A stretch of DNA of 64,000 nucleotides from Austropuccinia psidii (taxonomy: Eukaryota; Basidiomycota; Pucciniomycetes; Pucciniales; Sphaerophragmiaceae), in contig JALGQZ010000007.1 of the NCBI GenBank assembly GCA_023105745.1, forward strand, positions 5,501,592 through 5,565,591. Direction: 5' to 3'. Every line of letters starts with the position of its first letter. Position 1 is the stretch's first letter. The translations under genes and the position numbers were made by a program. The notes under the pieces are model-generated. The model ran no database searches and was not told the origin of the DNA. It was given only the letters and a program-made list of their open reading frames with translations. This document shows positions 44,698-55,199 of the stretch, one piece after another.

Positions 44698-44735
44698 GTC
44701 AATCGCCGACGATTGACACGAGATTCGCCCTGGTG
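44698..44735 (-). repeat. Right terminal inverted repeat of the CACTA-like element
   Basis: It ends GCCCTGGTG and contains the same GTCAATCG...CGATTGAC dyad as the left end. Confidence 0.9.
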
Positions 44736-44738
44736 ATG
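44736..44738. repeat. Target-site duplication ATG, right copy
   Basis: Pairs with 4066-4068. The gypsy sequence continues as CAATAAGGTGCATGG. Confidence 0.85.
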
Positions 44739-45285
44739 CAATAAGGTGCATGGAAGACTCATTTGCATATGCTAAAGATAAATGGGATAAATCTCATGCC
44801 ACTCCAGTTCTCAAAGTAGGGGATTTAGTAATAGTATCCACAACCAACTTCAATAACATCAAAGGATGTAAAAAGCTCAAAGACTCCTTTGCAGGACCTT
44901 TTTTTATTAAAGCCCTCCATGGGGAAAATGCTGTTGAAGTAGAATTATCTGAAGAACTTAGTAATAAGCATCCTACCTTTCCAGTGAGCTTGGTGAAGCC
45001 ATATAAATCTAGTGATGCTGAGAAATTTCCCTTGAGGAATAAAGTTCCCCAAATTATACCTCCTATTGAGACAACTGGTACTTAGAAAATTACCAAAGTT
45101 CTTAAAGAAAGAAAATTAAGAACCAAGAAAGTGAGAGAATACCTTGTTAGGTACAGTGACCCAACTTGTGAAGATGAAGGGTTAGAAGAAAAAGATATAC
45201 CAGAAGCTAGCAAACTCCTCAGAAGATTCAGAAAAACTAAAAATACCAATATCACAAAGTAATATTCTTTTTTAGGGGTAGGGAA
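44739..45285 (+). pseudogene. C-terminal pol fragment of the outer gypsy element
   Basis: Continues the frame lost at 4068: MEDSFAYAKDKWDKSHATP, then the GPF-type region and chromodomain-like tail, ending NTNITK. A TAG at 45083-45085 (AAG in the intact copy) and Gly for Trp in EDEWLEE mark decay. A degenerate polypurine tract follows. Confidence 0.92.
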
Positions 45286-47111
45286 TGTGAGCCTTAGAGG
45301 TAATTTCACATACCCAAAAGACCACAAATACAAAATTAAGACATAAATATAAATAAAATAAATTTATTTATATTATTAAAATAAAAATCAAAGTATAAAT
45401 ATAAAATTATATTCAAAATTAAAAATTTAATTACAATTTAAAAATAAAATTACATTAAATTTTGAAATTGTAAAATGACATTTATACTTGAAAAAATTAA
45501 GTAAAAATGAAGTTTTAATAAAATTGTAAAAAATTAAATAAAATTGGAAAAAAGTTAAATAAAAATTATTATAACTTTTTACCCAATACATAAACATATA
45601 AAAATCATTTCACCATTTTATTCCTCATAAAAAATTAGGTGGGGTCACCTCTGAGTGAAATTTTTGTAACTCAACTCTAAATAAGCTTAAATTAAGTGTT
45701 TAGTATTTTCAATACAAAAATTGAAAATCCTCAAAACTTTAATTTAATTCACCTCACATGTAGTGTTAATCACTAAAATTTGTGTTAAAATTGAGGTGTT
45801 GTGTATATTTTAGAAGCTATGAGGAATTAATGTATTTTCAATTGAATTCAATTGAAATGTCAAAATGTGCGCCTGTATTACATGAGTGAACTTTGATTTA
45901 CATATGAGGTATCAATTATTACTGTTTTGAACTGTACAACTCAATTGAATTACATATGTAAATTATAAGTATAATACATGATGAGGAATTAAAGGAAAAA
46001 ATAAATTGGAAAGATTAAATTTGGGGGGGAAAGGAACTCCAGCTCTAAGGGGGAGCTAGACCCCCAAAATCCTTGCTGACAGGCATGGGATGTCAACATT
46101 CACGCAAAAGTTCATCGCTTTTGGCCTGGAATTGAGTTACAGGGTCTGTGAACTCAATTGATGATGAGGTTTTGATACCAACTGGGGTAGTTTTAGCTGT
46201 TGCCAAGAGGGTAAAACTACCCTTAAGAGAAAAAAATCATAGTAAAAACAGTTTTTACTGGTTTCTACGTCTCTAACACACAATCTGATGTGTTTTGAAG
46301 GCTCGAGCCCAGGTATTGCTATAGTAATGGCTGATTTAAGGGTCTAAAATGGCTAAAAATGGCATGAACCAGCCCTTTTTTGGTCTAAACCAGGGTTCAA
46401 GGATGCCATAACTGGCGGTTCTGTTGTCAGACTTTTTTTCACGACTGAAAAGAGTAGATTTTACTTGTAGAGTAAGAAAATTGCTGGATACAAAAGAATG
46501 TCTTCTTTGCCTCACTTTTCTCTTCATGTTAGAATGTTCTGCTTTTATAATTAGTTTGAACACTGTTAAACACATCAATAAAAGATTCCAACCACCTTCT
46601 TTAAATCATTTTAAACCTTTTAACAACGTGAAAAAATCATTGTAATCATTGTTTGTAACTCTTATAATCATTTTTACACCTGAACCACCCCAAAAGTGAC
46701 TTAAAGCATCTTTCATCACTGTAAGCTTTGTCACTTTGTTTCCAAACTCACTCTGGTCACTTTTGGGCGTGTTTTCTCTTTAAGATTCATTTTACAGACC
46801 TTGTTCTTTAATTAATTCCTTTCAGTTCTTTTCTCAATTAATTCCAATTGAAATTGCTCTTGAAGAAATTTCTTTTGTAGCCTTAAATATCTCTTGTAGA
46901 GTATTTTTGGATAAATTTTTATTGTTGGTAAAACAATAAATCTTTATAATATTATTGTTTTATACTAATAGTGTTATAAACAATAAAATTGGCGTGTTTT
47001 CTCTTCAAAATGATATTTCTTACTATTTTTAATTGATTTTTATGTTATACAAATTTTGAGGACAGGAAAAGTACTTGATTTTTAATCAAAGTTTTATATC
47101 CACACCTTACA
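45286..47111 (+). repeat. 3' LTR of the outer gypsy element
   Basis: TGTGAGCC...CCTTACA, 1,826 bp, clearly more diverged from the LTRs at 32560 and 40820 than these are from each other. The TATA box is mutated. Its 5' partner lies outside the window or is lost. Confidence 0.93.
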
Positions 47112-47647
47112 CTTTCTCTGCACAGCTCCCATTAATCACATGATGGTCTTTTGGTGAACTATTTATGATTTGTTATTCTTGGATTTTCCTTGCATGCATG
47201 AAGTTATTTTATTTTGGCTGTGGATTTTTCTTGTGCAAAGCCTTTTTCTCTCATATGATATTCTGTTGGTGCATGTAGTATCACATGATGACTTTGTATT
47301 TCCTTTGAATATGTCATTTTTTAGGCTTGGTTGAAGTGGATGCTTAATTTTTACAGGTGTCCTGGATGTGTTTCTTTTTTTGAACTTTAAAATGAATTCA
47401 GGTGATAATGTCTTGCACTGTTGAATTTACTGTTGTGTATGAGATTATGCGATTTTCTTAGTTTGACACATAATGTGCACAGTTATTTTCTCAAGATTTA
47501 ATGAGAAGTTTTTACTGCATGTAGCTTGTTTCAACTAGCTTTGGGTTGCATGCGGTGATGAGTGGTCTAGATAATTTTGATTTTGTTTTAATATTTCAAG
47601 TGGGGTTACTGTGGATATAAGATAAGGTACTCCTGTGTGTCAGCCTG
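47112..47647. other. Flanking DNA, no gene seen
   Basis: T-rich sequence without ORFs of note. Confidence 0.4.
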
Positions 47648-49067
47648 TGATTCAAAATCAGAGCACAAGCATGACAGCCAAAATACTACAAACCAATGGT
47701 ATAGCCAAGATACCGCCAAAACATGGAGCTGAGACAAATCAGCATAAAAGGTATACAAGAAAGAGGAGACTCACCTCTTTCTGAAAACATAAGTCCCATC
47801 AAAATAGGACAAGAAATAACAAAGTTATTCCTACTCAAAGTTATTGCTGAGCATAACCCTTAATTTTCACCTCTCATCTAAAATATAGGAGGAGAGGCTT
47901 AACCCCATCAAATGGGTACTAAAAATGAAGTTCTAAGCCAGGGCTATCCAATGGTACAAGCCAAACTGAGCTAGCACCAATATTACTGGAGTTATGGTCA
48001 ATTTTAGGCCAAATAAGGGTGAATACAACATTCACCTCCCATCTAGCTTCTACAGTTTTAGTGTGAGATACTTGAAGTGTGGTATTTTTGGAAAGAGAAC
48101 AATCAGAAGTATCTGATGGTGTGCTCCATTTCTCCATATCTCAATTACAGCAGAAGCTTTGGGGCAAACAAGCTCAATACAGCTTTTTGCCTAAAACACG
48201 CATATGTACAAAAATCTTGTACATGGCATAGCTTTGCCATATTTAATGATAACCATATCAAATAAGGTACCATTGTGTAGAAAGCATACAGTGCTACACA
48301 CCGGTTCAGTTTTGAGGTTGATATCTCAAGAACTGACAAAGCTATAGCTGTTTTAAGGTCAAAATCCCACATTCTGACCAATACAGCTTTACCATGGGAT
48401 AATAGCCCATAACCAGGAATATGAGGTGTGGAATAGATGAAGAATCTTGTTTTTACTCCAATACCTCATATTTCAGTCAATACTGGGGTCCCATACAGTT
48501 TCTGTACAGCATTCTACGTGTCCTACATATCAGAATCAGGCTGTGAGGTCCCCGGATGAAAATTTTCACCCAGTATTGGTGAAAACTGCCCAAATGTGGT
48601 TTCAGAAAAACATCTGAGCCAAATACAGGCGATACAGGCTGTTTGCAAACCACAATCCAGTACTAGAGAGTGAAAAAATCTTCACTTCCTCTACGTGGAA
48701 AGGTCTAGCACCCTTTCCACCCCATTTCAGGATAAAAAGGAGGATTTTCACAGCCAGAATTGTTTCCTCATCCTGCTCTTGAATACCCTAAGTAGTAAAC
48801 TGTCAAAAACAGTTTTACTCTTGGGTAATAACCAAGTATACTCTTAATTTAAAGTATTGTAGTCTTTATTATTGTAACCCAACAGGTAAAGCTGCACCCA
48901 GGGGTTTCAACAGCGCTCACCACCACTATATTCCTTATAGTAAAGCCCTCTTATTATTAAATTAACAATCTTTAACTCTTATAGAAATCTTTTAACACTT
49001 CATTTACCATGTCACAGTCACAGTTAAAAGTTGTAAATACCTTTTTAATACTCTCATCATAGACTCA
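47648..49067. mobile_element. Candidate solo LTR (1,420 bp)
   Basis: Starts TGATTCAAAATC and ends AGACTCA, flanked by GCCTG at 47643-47647 and 49068-49072. Inside, a TATA-like GGATAAAAAGG (near 48730) precedes a pyrimidine-rich leader-like stretch. No coding capacity. The boundaries rest on the TG...CA ends and the 5-bp repeat only. Confidence 0.45.
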
Positions 49068-49379
49068 GCCTGACACTGTGGCTGTGTTGTAAATTAATTG
49101 CAGGAATTCCATGCTGGTGGGCTTTGCCTCATGTGAATTTGAATGCAAGTTGGCTGTGTAACTAATGCATTTGTCATTTTCCTGTGGCAGGAGTCCTGTG
49201 GCTATAGAGGGGGTGTAAAGCTGGGTGGGTGTGTAATTTAAAGGGTGGTACCTTATATGTTGTAGCTAGTTTTCTATATTTGACTTGATTTTTACATCTG
49301 CATAATGCAATTGAATAATTTATTTAAATAAATACACTTCCCTTTGGTGCCTGTGCCATGGTTTTATGAATAAATCCAC
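49068..49379. other. Spacer, no gene seen
   Basis: Noncoding sequence between the candidate solo LTR and the hAT remnant. Confidence 0.35.
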
Positions 49380-50500
49380 CTTCTTTCTGTAAAACTGACC
49401 TTTTGGTGTAAAATCTGACTGTAAGTCTGCCTGTAGGCTGGATTTACTGGTGTTATGGGGTAGTATGAGCTTGAGCCAGGTGAAAAAAAAGAAAGGGTAT
49501 GGAATAACAAACTAATAGTTTCCCTTCTAATGTATTCCCCTCCTTCCCTGTGGGGGGGGTAAATTTTGTCAAAGAGCCCAGTTTCCTCCTTCTCTGTATT
49601 CCATGGAAGTGTATTCATAACACCATTGAAGTTTTACTGGCCTCTTCTCCAAAGATGGTTGCGAGATTTCTCTCCATTTTTCCAAACCAAGCGTTAGTGA
49701 CATCATTCCTCTCCAGAATTTTGTCTTGATGCAAGGATCCAGAACCAAAGCATATAAGAAAGGCTTCTTGCAAAGAAAACTTTGTAGATATTTATTGAGC
49801 TTTGTATTCATTTCAGCTGCTGCAGGCTCTATTTTCTGGAAATTGTAAGTTTAACAACCCTATGAGAATAATAATAACATTAGTCAGAGCTGATTTAGTC
49901 GGAGGACATGAGAAAACTCACCTTATGAATGCCTCTGATCAATGAAATGTAGAGGGGTAAAGCATACTTAATTTTGGGTTAGTTTGACGCACAAATTATT
50001 CCTGTAGCTTTTTTGAGTGGATGAAGGGAGTTGATAATAACACTAACTTTTTCCAAATTGAGAAAGATGAGTAAAGATGGTTCCATATTAGCTGTTGTAA
50101 AGAACTGATCATATTACTATTTAAGTGATAAGGCATTCTCAAGCATTATGTACGTGGAGTTCCATTGTGTGAAAACATTGGTCAACAAAATGATGGATTT
50201 GATATCTTGATAGAGAAGGCCTGACTATGGAGGAAATCTATTCACATAATTGGGAGATGTGGTGTATTCATGAAATTTTTCTGGTTGGCAAATGATTCTT
50301 TCAATTGAAATTGGCACAGGAAGGCCCAATTTTCATTTTGATGCAAACCACAAGAAGGAATAGACTTGGCCAATGTATAAAATCCAACTTGGGAAGCTAG
50401 ATGGATAATATGAGCCATCCACCCAATGGCTTTGATGTTGGTAGAGAAAGCCAGTGTCGTAGTTTGACTGTTGTTGGCCATTTGTATATTTACTGAGGCC
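49380..50500 (-). pseudogene. hAT-family transposase remnant
   Basis: Three blocks occur in the order expected for hAT transposases on the minus strand: IKAIGWMAHIIHLASQVG (50.4 kb, the RCxAHxLNL-type block), TNVFTQWNSTYIMLENALSL (about 50.15 kb, the TRWNSTYxML block), and KYLQSFLCKKPFLYALVLDP (about 49.75 kb, the LDPxxK block). They lie in different frames with stops between them. No ends or 8-bp duplication were found. Confidence 0.7.
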
Positions 50501-51800
50501 GTATTGGAAATAATTGAGATAATTCAATCTTCCAAGCTTTATTGCCTGAGTATATTCATATATTGTTGGGACAGTGATTCACCTTAACAATCCACTAAGA
50601 AAACCAATGAAAATTTCAGCCCAAAATAACTTGGATAGTGGTGAGAATCCTTAAAATCAAGCTCCATTGGACCAAAGATCACAGATTGTAAGTTTAAGTC
50701 TTCATTGAGGAAGTGAGATGTGACTGCCATATTAGTAGACACACTTGGACTGGCTCAAGTGTTGGCTGTGAATGATACAAAGATATTTTCATAAAGTATG
50801 TTTCAAAGGTGTTCTTGATGTAAAAAATACATCTTTTATAGATTTGAAATGAGAGAAGCCCTACACACAAGAATGTTCAATATTGATGGATTTCCTATTT
50901 CCAGGAGAATGTGAAATGATGCAGATTCAACCAGAAAAAAAGCCAGATCAAACTTGGAAATGAAGTAAAAGAGGGAAGCTTGCAAGGATTCTAATGACAA
51001 AGCCTGTTTAAAAAATAAGTATGATCATTTATACAATGGAACAGTGAATTCAAAGAAATCACCTTTTTTGGATTAAAAGTTTGAACAAACAAAAAGTTTG
51101 AACAAACTTTTAAACAGTACCACTTCTGATACATTGCTTCTTTTGGTTACAAAGAATGTGAAGAGCATTGAGAATATCAGTCATAGACTTGGTGCACCCT
51201 GCTCAATTGTGTTTGAGTTCTTTTTGCTGAGGACACCTGATCAATTTTTTACTTGGCATTTGACGTAAGCATCATCCCACTCTTTAAGGTAGTATTCCAC
51301 GCTTGCGACTTTTTCCTGCACACGTGCTCATGCAGAAACATTTTCTTGACTTACTAATAATAAGATGTTGTGATGTTCTACATTAACAAATTATCAGTAT
51401 TTACAAAGAGGTACAACTTTCTTTGCTCAAAATATTATCTCGATGAACCACTATAATGGATGTGGTTTGCATTTTTGGCGATAGAACATAATGATTGTAG
51501 GTTAAATTATGTTATAAAATTTGAGCCCATTCATGCGAAACCATATGAACTTGCGAGGTGATTCTAAACAGTTTTCAGGGAGGTTTTTTCGCAGCCGTTG
51601 CATCCTGGAATGAAATGTAAGTCATTCGGAGTGTGTCATCTAAACTAATAGATACTCTTTTTCTGAATGCTTTTCTTAGAGTCCAAAAATAAGGTTTCTT
51701 ACTTGGGCGGTCCCCATTAGCGCTCCCAGGACATTGAACTTTTTTCCATCCCAGTTCGTGGTTATTAGTGGCATCTTTGCCTATGAGTATGACTAAGAAT
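50501..51800. other. Gene-poor stretch
   Basis: Possibly more decayed hAT sequence upstream of the recognisable blocks. Otherwise nothing recognised. Confidence 0.35.
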
Positions 51801-51805
51801 TCAAC

Positions 51806-52355
51806 CTATAAATTTGAGCTTTTAAAGATTTGGAAGGAGTAGAAGTTGATCTTACGAATTGAATGACCATGTTGAACTCGGTAATAAGTTGCCAAGACTT
51901 TGTCTATAATTTTTCCACTCGATAACCAGTGGCAATTGTGAAACAACAATTGTTGCGTGACCGCTGTTATATTTTTGTTGTCAAAGAACCTAAGTCCAAT
52001 CAGCCCCAAAAGAACAGCGTATAACGTGGTCCTCTTGGGAGAAAGAAAAGACGCACGATTTAAGTGAGCATTGCCGTGAGAGCCGCCCATATGACAAGTT
52101 TCGCCTTCGCAAAAGAACACATTGTTCCCAGTGTCGCAAGCTGAAGGAGGAAATGCCTAGGTGAGCTTCTAGAAATAGTTTGAGCAGTAAACTCCATTCG
52201 GGCATACCGGTGGTTCCGTTTTGAAGGGGCTTGAAGCCCACCCAGCAAGGAACCCCATCGACCTTTGAAGCCTCTGCAGACGCCTTGGATAGGCTTATGA
52301 TGGTCCAAACCGCAACCAATATCAATACCTTTAAAAAGAATTGTTGTGAGAACAT
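51806..52355 (-). CDS. Small predicted secreted cysteine-containing protein (effector candidate)
   Basis: ATG at 52355 begins a classic signal peptide (MFSQQFFLKVLILVAVWTII, then SLSKASA). A 67-nt intron (52207-52141, GTATGC...TTCAG) joins the first 148 nt to a second exon in frame. The mature part then has cysteines at about 37, 51, 60 and 65 (PCWVG, ACDTG, VFFCEGETCHMGG), an N-glycosylation sequon NGT at 46-48, and an FxC motif (FFC). The frame ends at 51806, giving about 160 aa; a further intron after HMGGSHGN is possible because the distal part looks less protein-like. A TATATA box (52406-52411) lies 51 bp upstream of the ATG. No damage was seen. I do not recognise a family. An effector role is suggested only by size, secretion signal and cysteines. 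Confidence 0.55.
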
Positions 52356-52405
52356 GCTGGTAGTAACACCGTGGTTATGATCTTAGTAGATGTTGGAGTG
52401 GGAAG

Positions 52406-52411
52406 TATATA
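52406..52411 (-). promoter_or_regulatory. TATA box of the secreted-protein gene
   Basis: GCGCTATATACTTCC on the minus strand, 51 bp upstream of the ATG at 52355. Confidence 0.55.
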
Positions 52412-53269
52412 GCGCCTTGAAGCTATTTGTAATCTTGCTACTGTTCAAAAGGGAGACCTTGAAAGCAGGCTATAATATTTTAATTGGTCATTAACTACCA
52501 AGCCCCAAGAATTCTGGAAAGGTGAGGGAGCATAAACATCCAAATATTTTGATTGTCGATATGAGTTACCCTTGTTCAGTTTGTAACAAGGGCGGCCTGA
52601 CAACGCACAAGAAAAACTCTTCCTACTTCCTAATTCTCAGCTATTTCAGAAAGGTACGCTACTTCAGTTACACGGCATTTGAAAACGTATCGAATGGCCA
52701 GTGCTGGAGGCTAGGCTTGTAACTAGGTGGGCTAGGTGTTTTTTTCTGAAATACGCTATTTCATCAACACGCAGTTTTTGTCGAGACGTCCAGTGATAAT
52801 TTAAATTTTGAAAGAACTAGGGTGCGTTAGGACGGGACAGGTCTCAGGGAAAGGGATAGGCCCATAGTTTTTATTCTTGAAAGAATGGGTGTTCGAAAGA
52901 AAGACCCCAGGGTTCGCGCCACAATCCCAGCGCTGAAACCAAATTTTGTCTTCAAGGCATCAGACAGCGAACTGCGCGACTACGGCGTCACTTGATGGTG
53001 AGAGTGTCTGAATATTTGTTTTGTCTGGTTTTGACTATCAGCTTCCCTCAATGCCGCTGTGCCGGTTGAGTGATGTTTTCTTTGTTTAAATGATGCCTAT
53101 ATATAAAATGCTTCTTGCTTCATCCTTGATTCCTTTTTCTTCAGTGGTTTCTATGGATTTGTCCAGAAACTTTAAATCAAAGAAAAAAAGCAAAAGATTG
53201 TTGAGATATTGGTCAACAAGGCCAGATATTTAAGGAGCTTTTTGTGTATCATGTTTACCACAAGGTAAA
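52412..53269. other. Spacer upstream of the secreted-protein gene, no gene seen
   Basis: Near-balanced base composition, unlike the flanking transposons. It may be host DNA. No coding region recognised. Confidence 0.4.
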
Positions 53270-55057
53270 TGTGAGCCTTAGAGGTATTTTTATATACCCA
53301 AAAGACCACAAAGGATAAACATTTATAGAATTATAAATAAAATAAATTTATTTATATTATGAACAAAAAAATGAAGATAATAATATGAAATTAATATACA
53401 AGAATGGAATTTTGAATTGAAATTTAAAATTAAAATTACTTTAAAATTTAAAATTGTGAAAATGCATTATTACTTGTAAAGATTAAGTTAAAATGAATGT
53501 TCAACAAAAATATGAAAATTACAGTATTTTTGGAAAAAGGTTAAACACAATATATTACAGCTTTTTATCCAATAAATAAGCATGTGAAAATTATTTCACG
53601 ATTGGATTCCTCATAAAAAATGAGGGGGGTTCACCTCAGGGGGAAATTTCTGTAACTCAACTCTAAATAAGCTTAAATTAAGTTATTATTTTCTGTATAA
53701 AAAGTAAAATTCCTCAAGCCTCAAATTAATTCACACCACATGGGGTGTTTTCCATCAATTTTTGTGTCAAAATTGAGGTGTGGTGTGTAGTTTAGAAGCT
53801 ATGATGAATTGAAGTATTTTCAATTGAAATGTCAAAATGTGCCTGTGTATTACATAAGTGAACTTTATCTGCATATGGGGTATCAATTATTACAGTTGTT
53901 TACTGTAAAACTTCAATTGAATAAAGATTAATTTTGAAGGGGGAAAAGGAGCTTTAGCTCTAAGGGGGAGCTAAACCCCTAAATTCCTTGCTTAAAGGCA
54001 TGAGATGTCACAATCAATGCAAAATTTTGTCACTTTTGGCCTGTAATTGAGTGACCCTGTGACTCAATTGCTGACAATGTTTTGATACCAACCAGGGCAG
54101 TTTTAACTGTCTACAGGAGGGTAAAGCTACCATTAAGTTAAATAAATCTTATTAAAAACAGTTCCAACTGATTTCTACATCTCTTACACACATTCTGAAA
54201 TGGTTTTGAGCCTGGAAAACAGGTATTACTATAGTAATAGCCAATATAAGGGTCCAAAATGGCTAAAACCAGCCCTTTTTTGGTCTAAACCAGGGTTCAA
54301 TGATGCCATAATTTGCCTTTCTATTGTTAGAGTCATTTCTACAACTGAAAAGAGTAAAATTCACTTTTTGGGAAAGAAAATTGGTGGAAATAAATGAATG
54401 TCTTCTTTACACCTCTTTTCATATTAGAAACTTTTCCTGTGATAATTACCTTAAACACTGTTAAACCACTCAATAAAAGGATTACAACCACCCTTTTCAT
54501 ATCATTTTAGACCTTTTGAAAACATGAAAAAAAATAATTATAATAATTGTTTGTAACTATTATAATCATTTTTACCCTTGAACCACCCAATAAGTGAATG
54601 AAAGCATCTTTCATCACTTTTAACTTTGTCACTTTATTTCCAAATTTACTCTGGTAAATTTTGGGCTCATTTTATTTTCAAATATTTTCAAAGATTTAAT
54701 TCTTGTATAAATATCTTACTTCTCTTTGCTCAATTAATTCCAATTTAATTTTCTCTTGAAAAAATCTCCTTTTTAGCCTTAAATATCTCTTGTAGACTAT
54801 TTCTGAAGAAATTCTTATTGTTGGTAAAACAATAAATCTTCATGATATTATTTTTGGTAAAACAATAAATCTTCATGATATTATTGTTGTGAAAACAATA
54901 AATCTTCATGATATTATTTTTTTATGCTTATAAATTTAAAAGCAATAAATTTGGCATTTTTTCTCTCAAAAATCTTATTTCTTAATATTTTTAAGCAAAT
55001 TTCACCCTATACAAATTTTGAGGACAGGCAATCAAAGTTCCATATCCAAACATTACA
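53270..55057 (+). repeat. 5' LTR of a third, older gypsy copy
   Basis: TGTGAGCCTTAGAGG...ACATTACA, about 1,788 bp. It belongs to the family of the LTRs at 32560 and 45286 but is much diverged. A primer-site-like TTTGGGTGTGCAGCCATGAT follows at 55058. The rest of this element would lie beyond the nested insertions. Confidence 0.9.
54822..54921. repeat. Triplicated 33-bp segment in the LTR
   Basis: Three direct copies of GGTAAAACAATAAATCTTC plus ATGATATTATT, where the other LTRs of this family have one copy (near 34220 and 42475). Confidence 0.85.
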
Positions 55058-55199
55058 TTTGGGTGTGCAGCCATGATATTTTACCTGTGATTTTTTTTTA
55101 TCTTTTTTAATATTTATTCTTGTATTGAAAAATTTAAAAATCCATATAAGATACTTATAATTCAAAAAATTCATAAAAATAAAACCTTTCAATATTATA
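55058..55199 (+). other. Leader of the third gypsy copy, cut by the next element
   Basis: Primer site and leader homologous to 34401-34550, ending in AATATTATA where another LTR starts. Confidence 0.8.

Larger units (their letters stand above)
4069..44735. mobile_element. 40.7-kb CACTA-like DNA transposon with multi-gene cargo
   Basis: The boundaries are given by 38-bp terminal inverted repeats (4069-4106 and 44698-44735, two mismatches) and a 3-bp ATG duplication, and by exact continuation of the interrupted gypsy gene on both sides. The termini read CACCA, one base off the CACTA/CACTG ends typical of the superfamily. Inside is a gene for a tnp2-type transposase, the enzyme of this superfamily, plus five other genes and several repeat arrays. 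Two LTR retrotransposons (9,872 and 10,100 bp) inserted later, so the original element was about 20.7 kb. The element is probably immobile now: its transposase gene is split and the other genes carry stops. Confidence 0.88.

Noticed and set aside
47919..48381. Small ORFs in the candidate solo LTR
   Set aside because: They are short and overlapping on both strands, without domain or codon support.
52840..52960. tRNA-like GGGTTCGCGCC string
   Set aside because: There is no cloverleaf or A-box partner at the proper distance.
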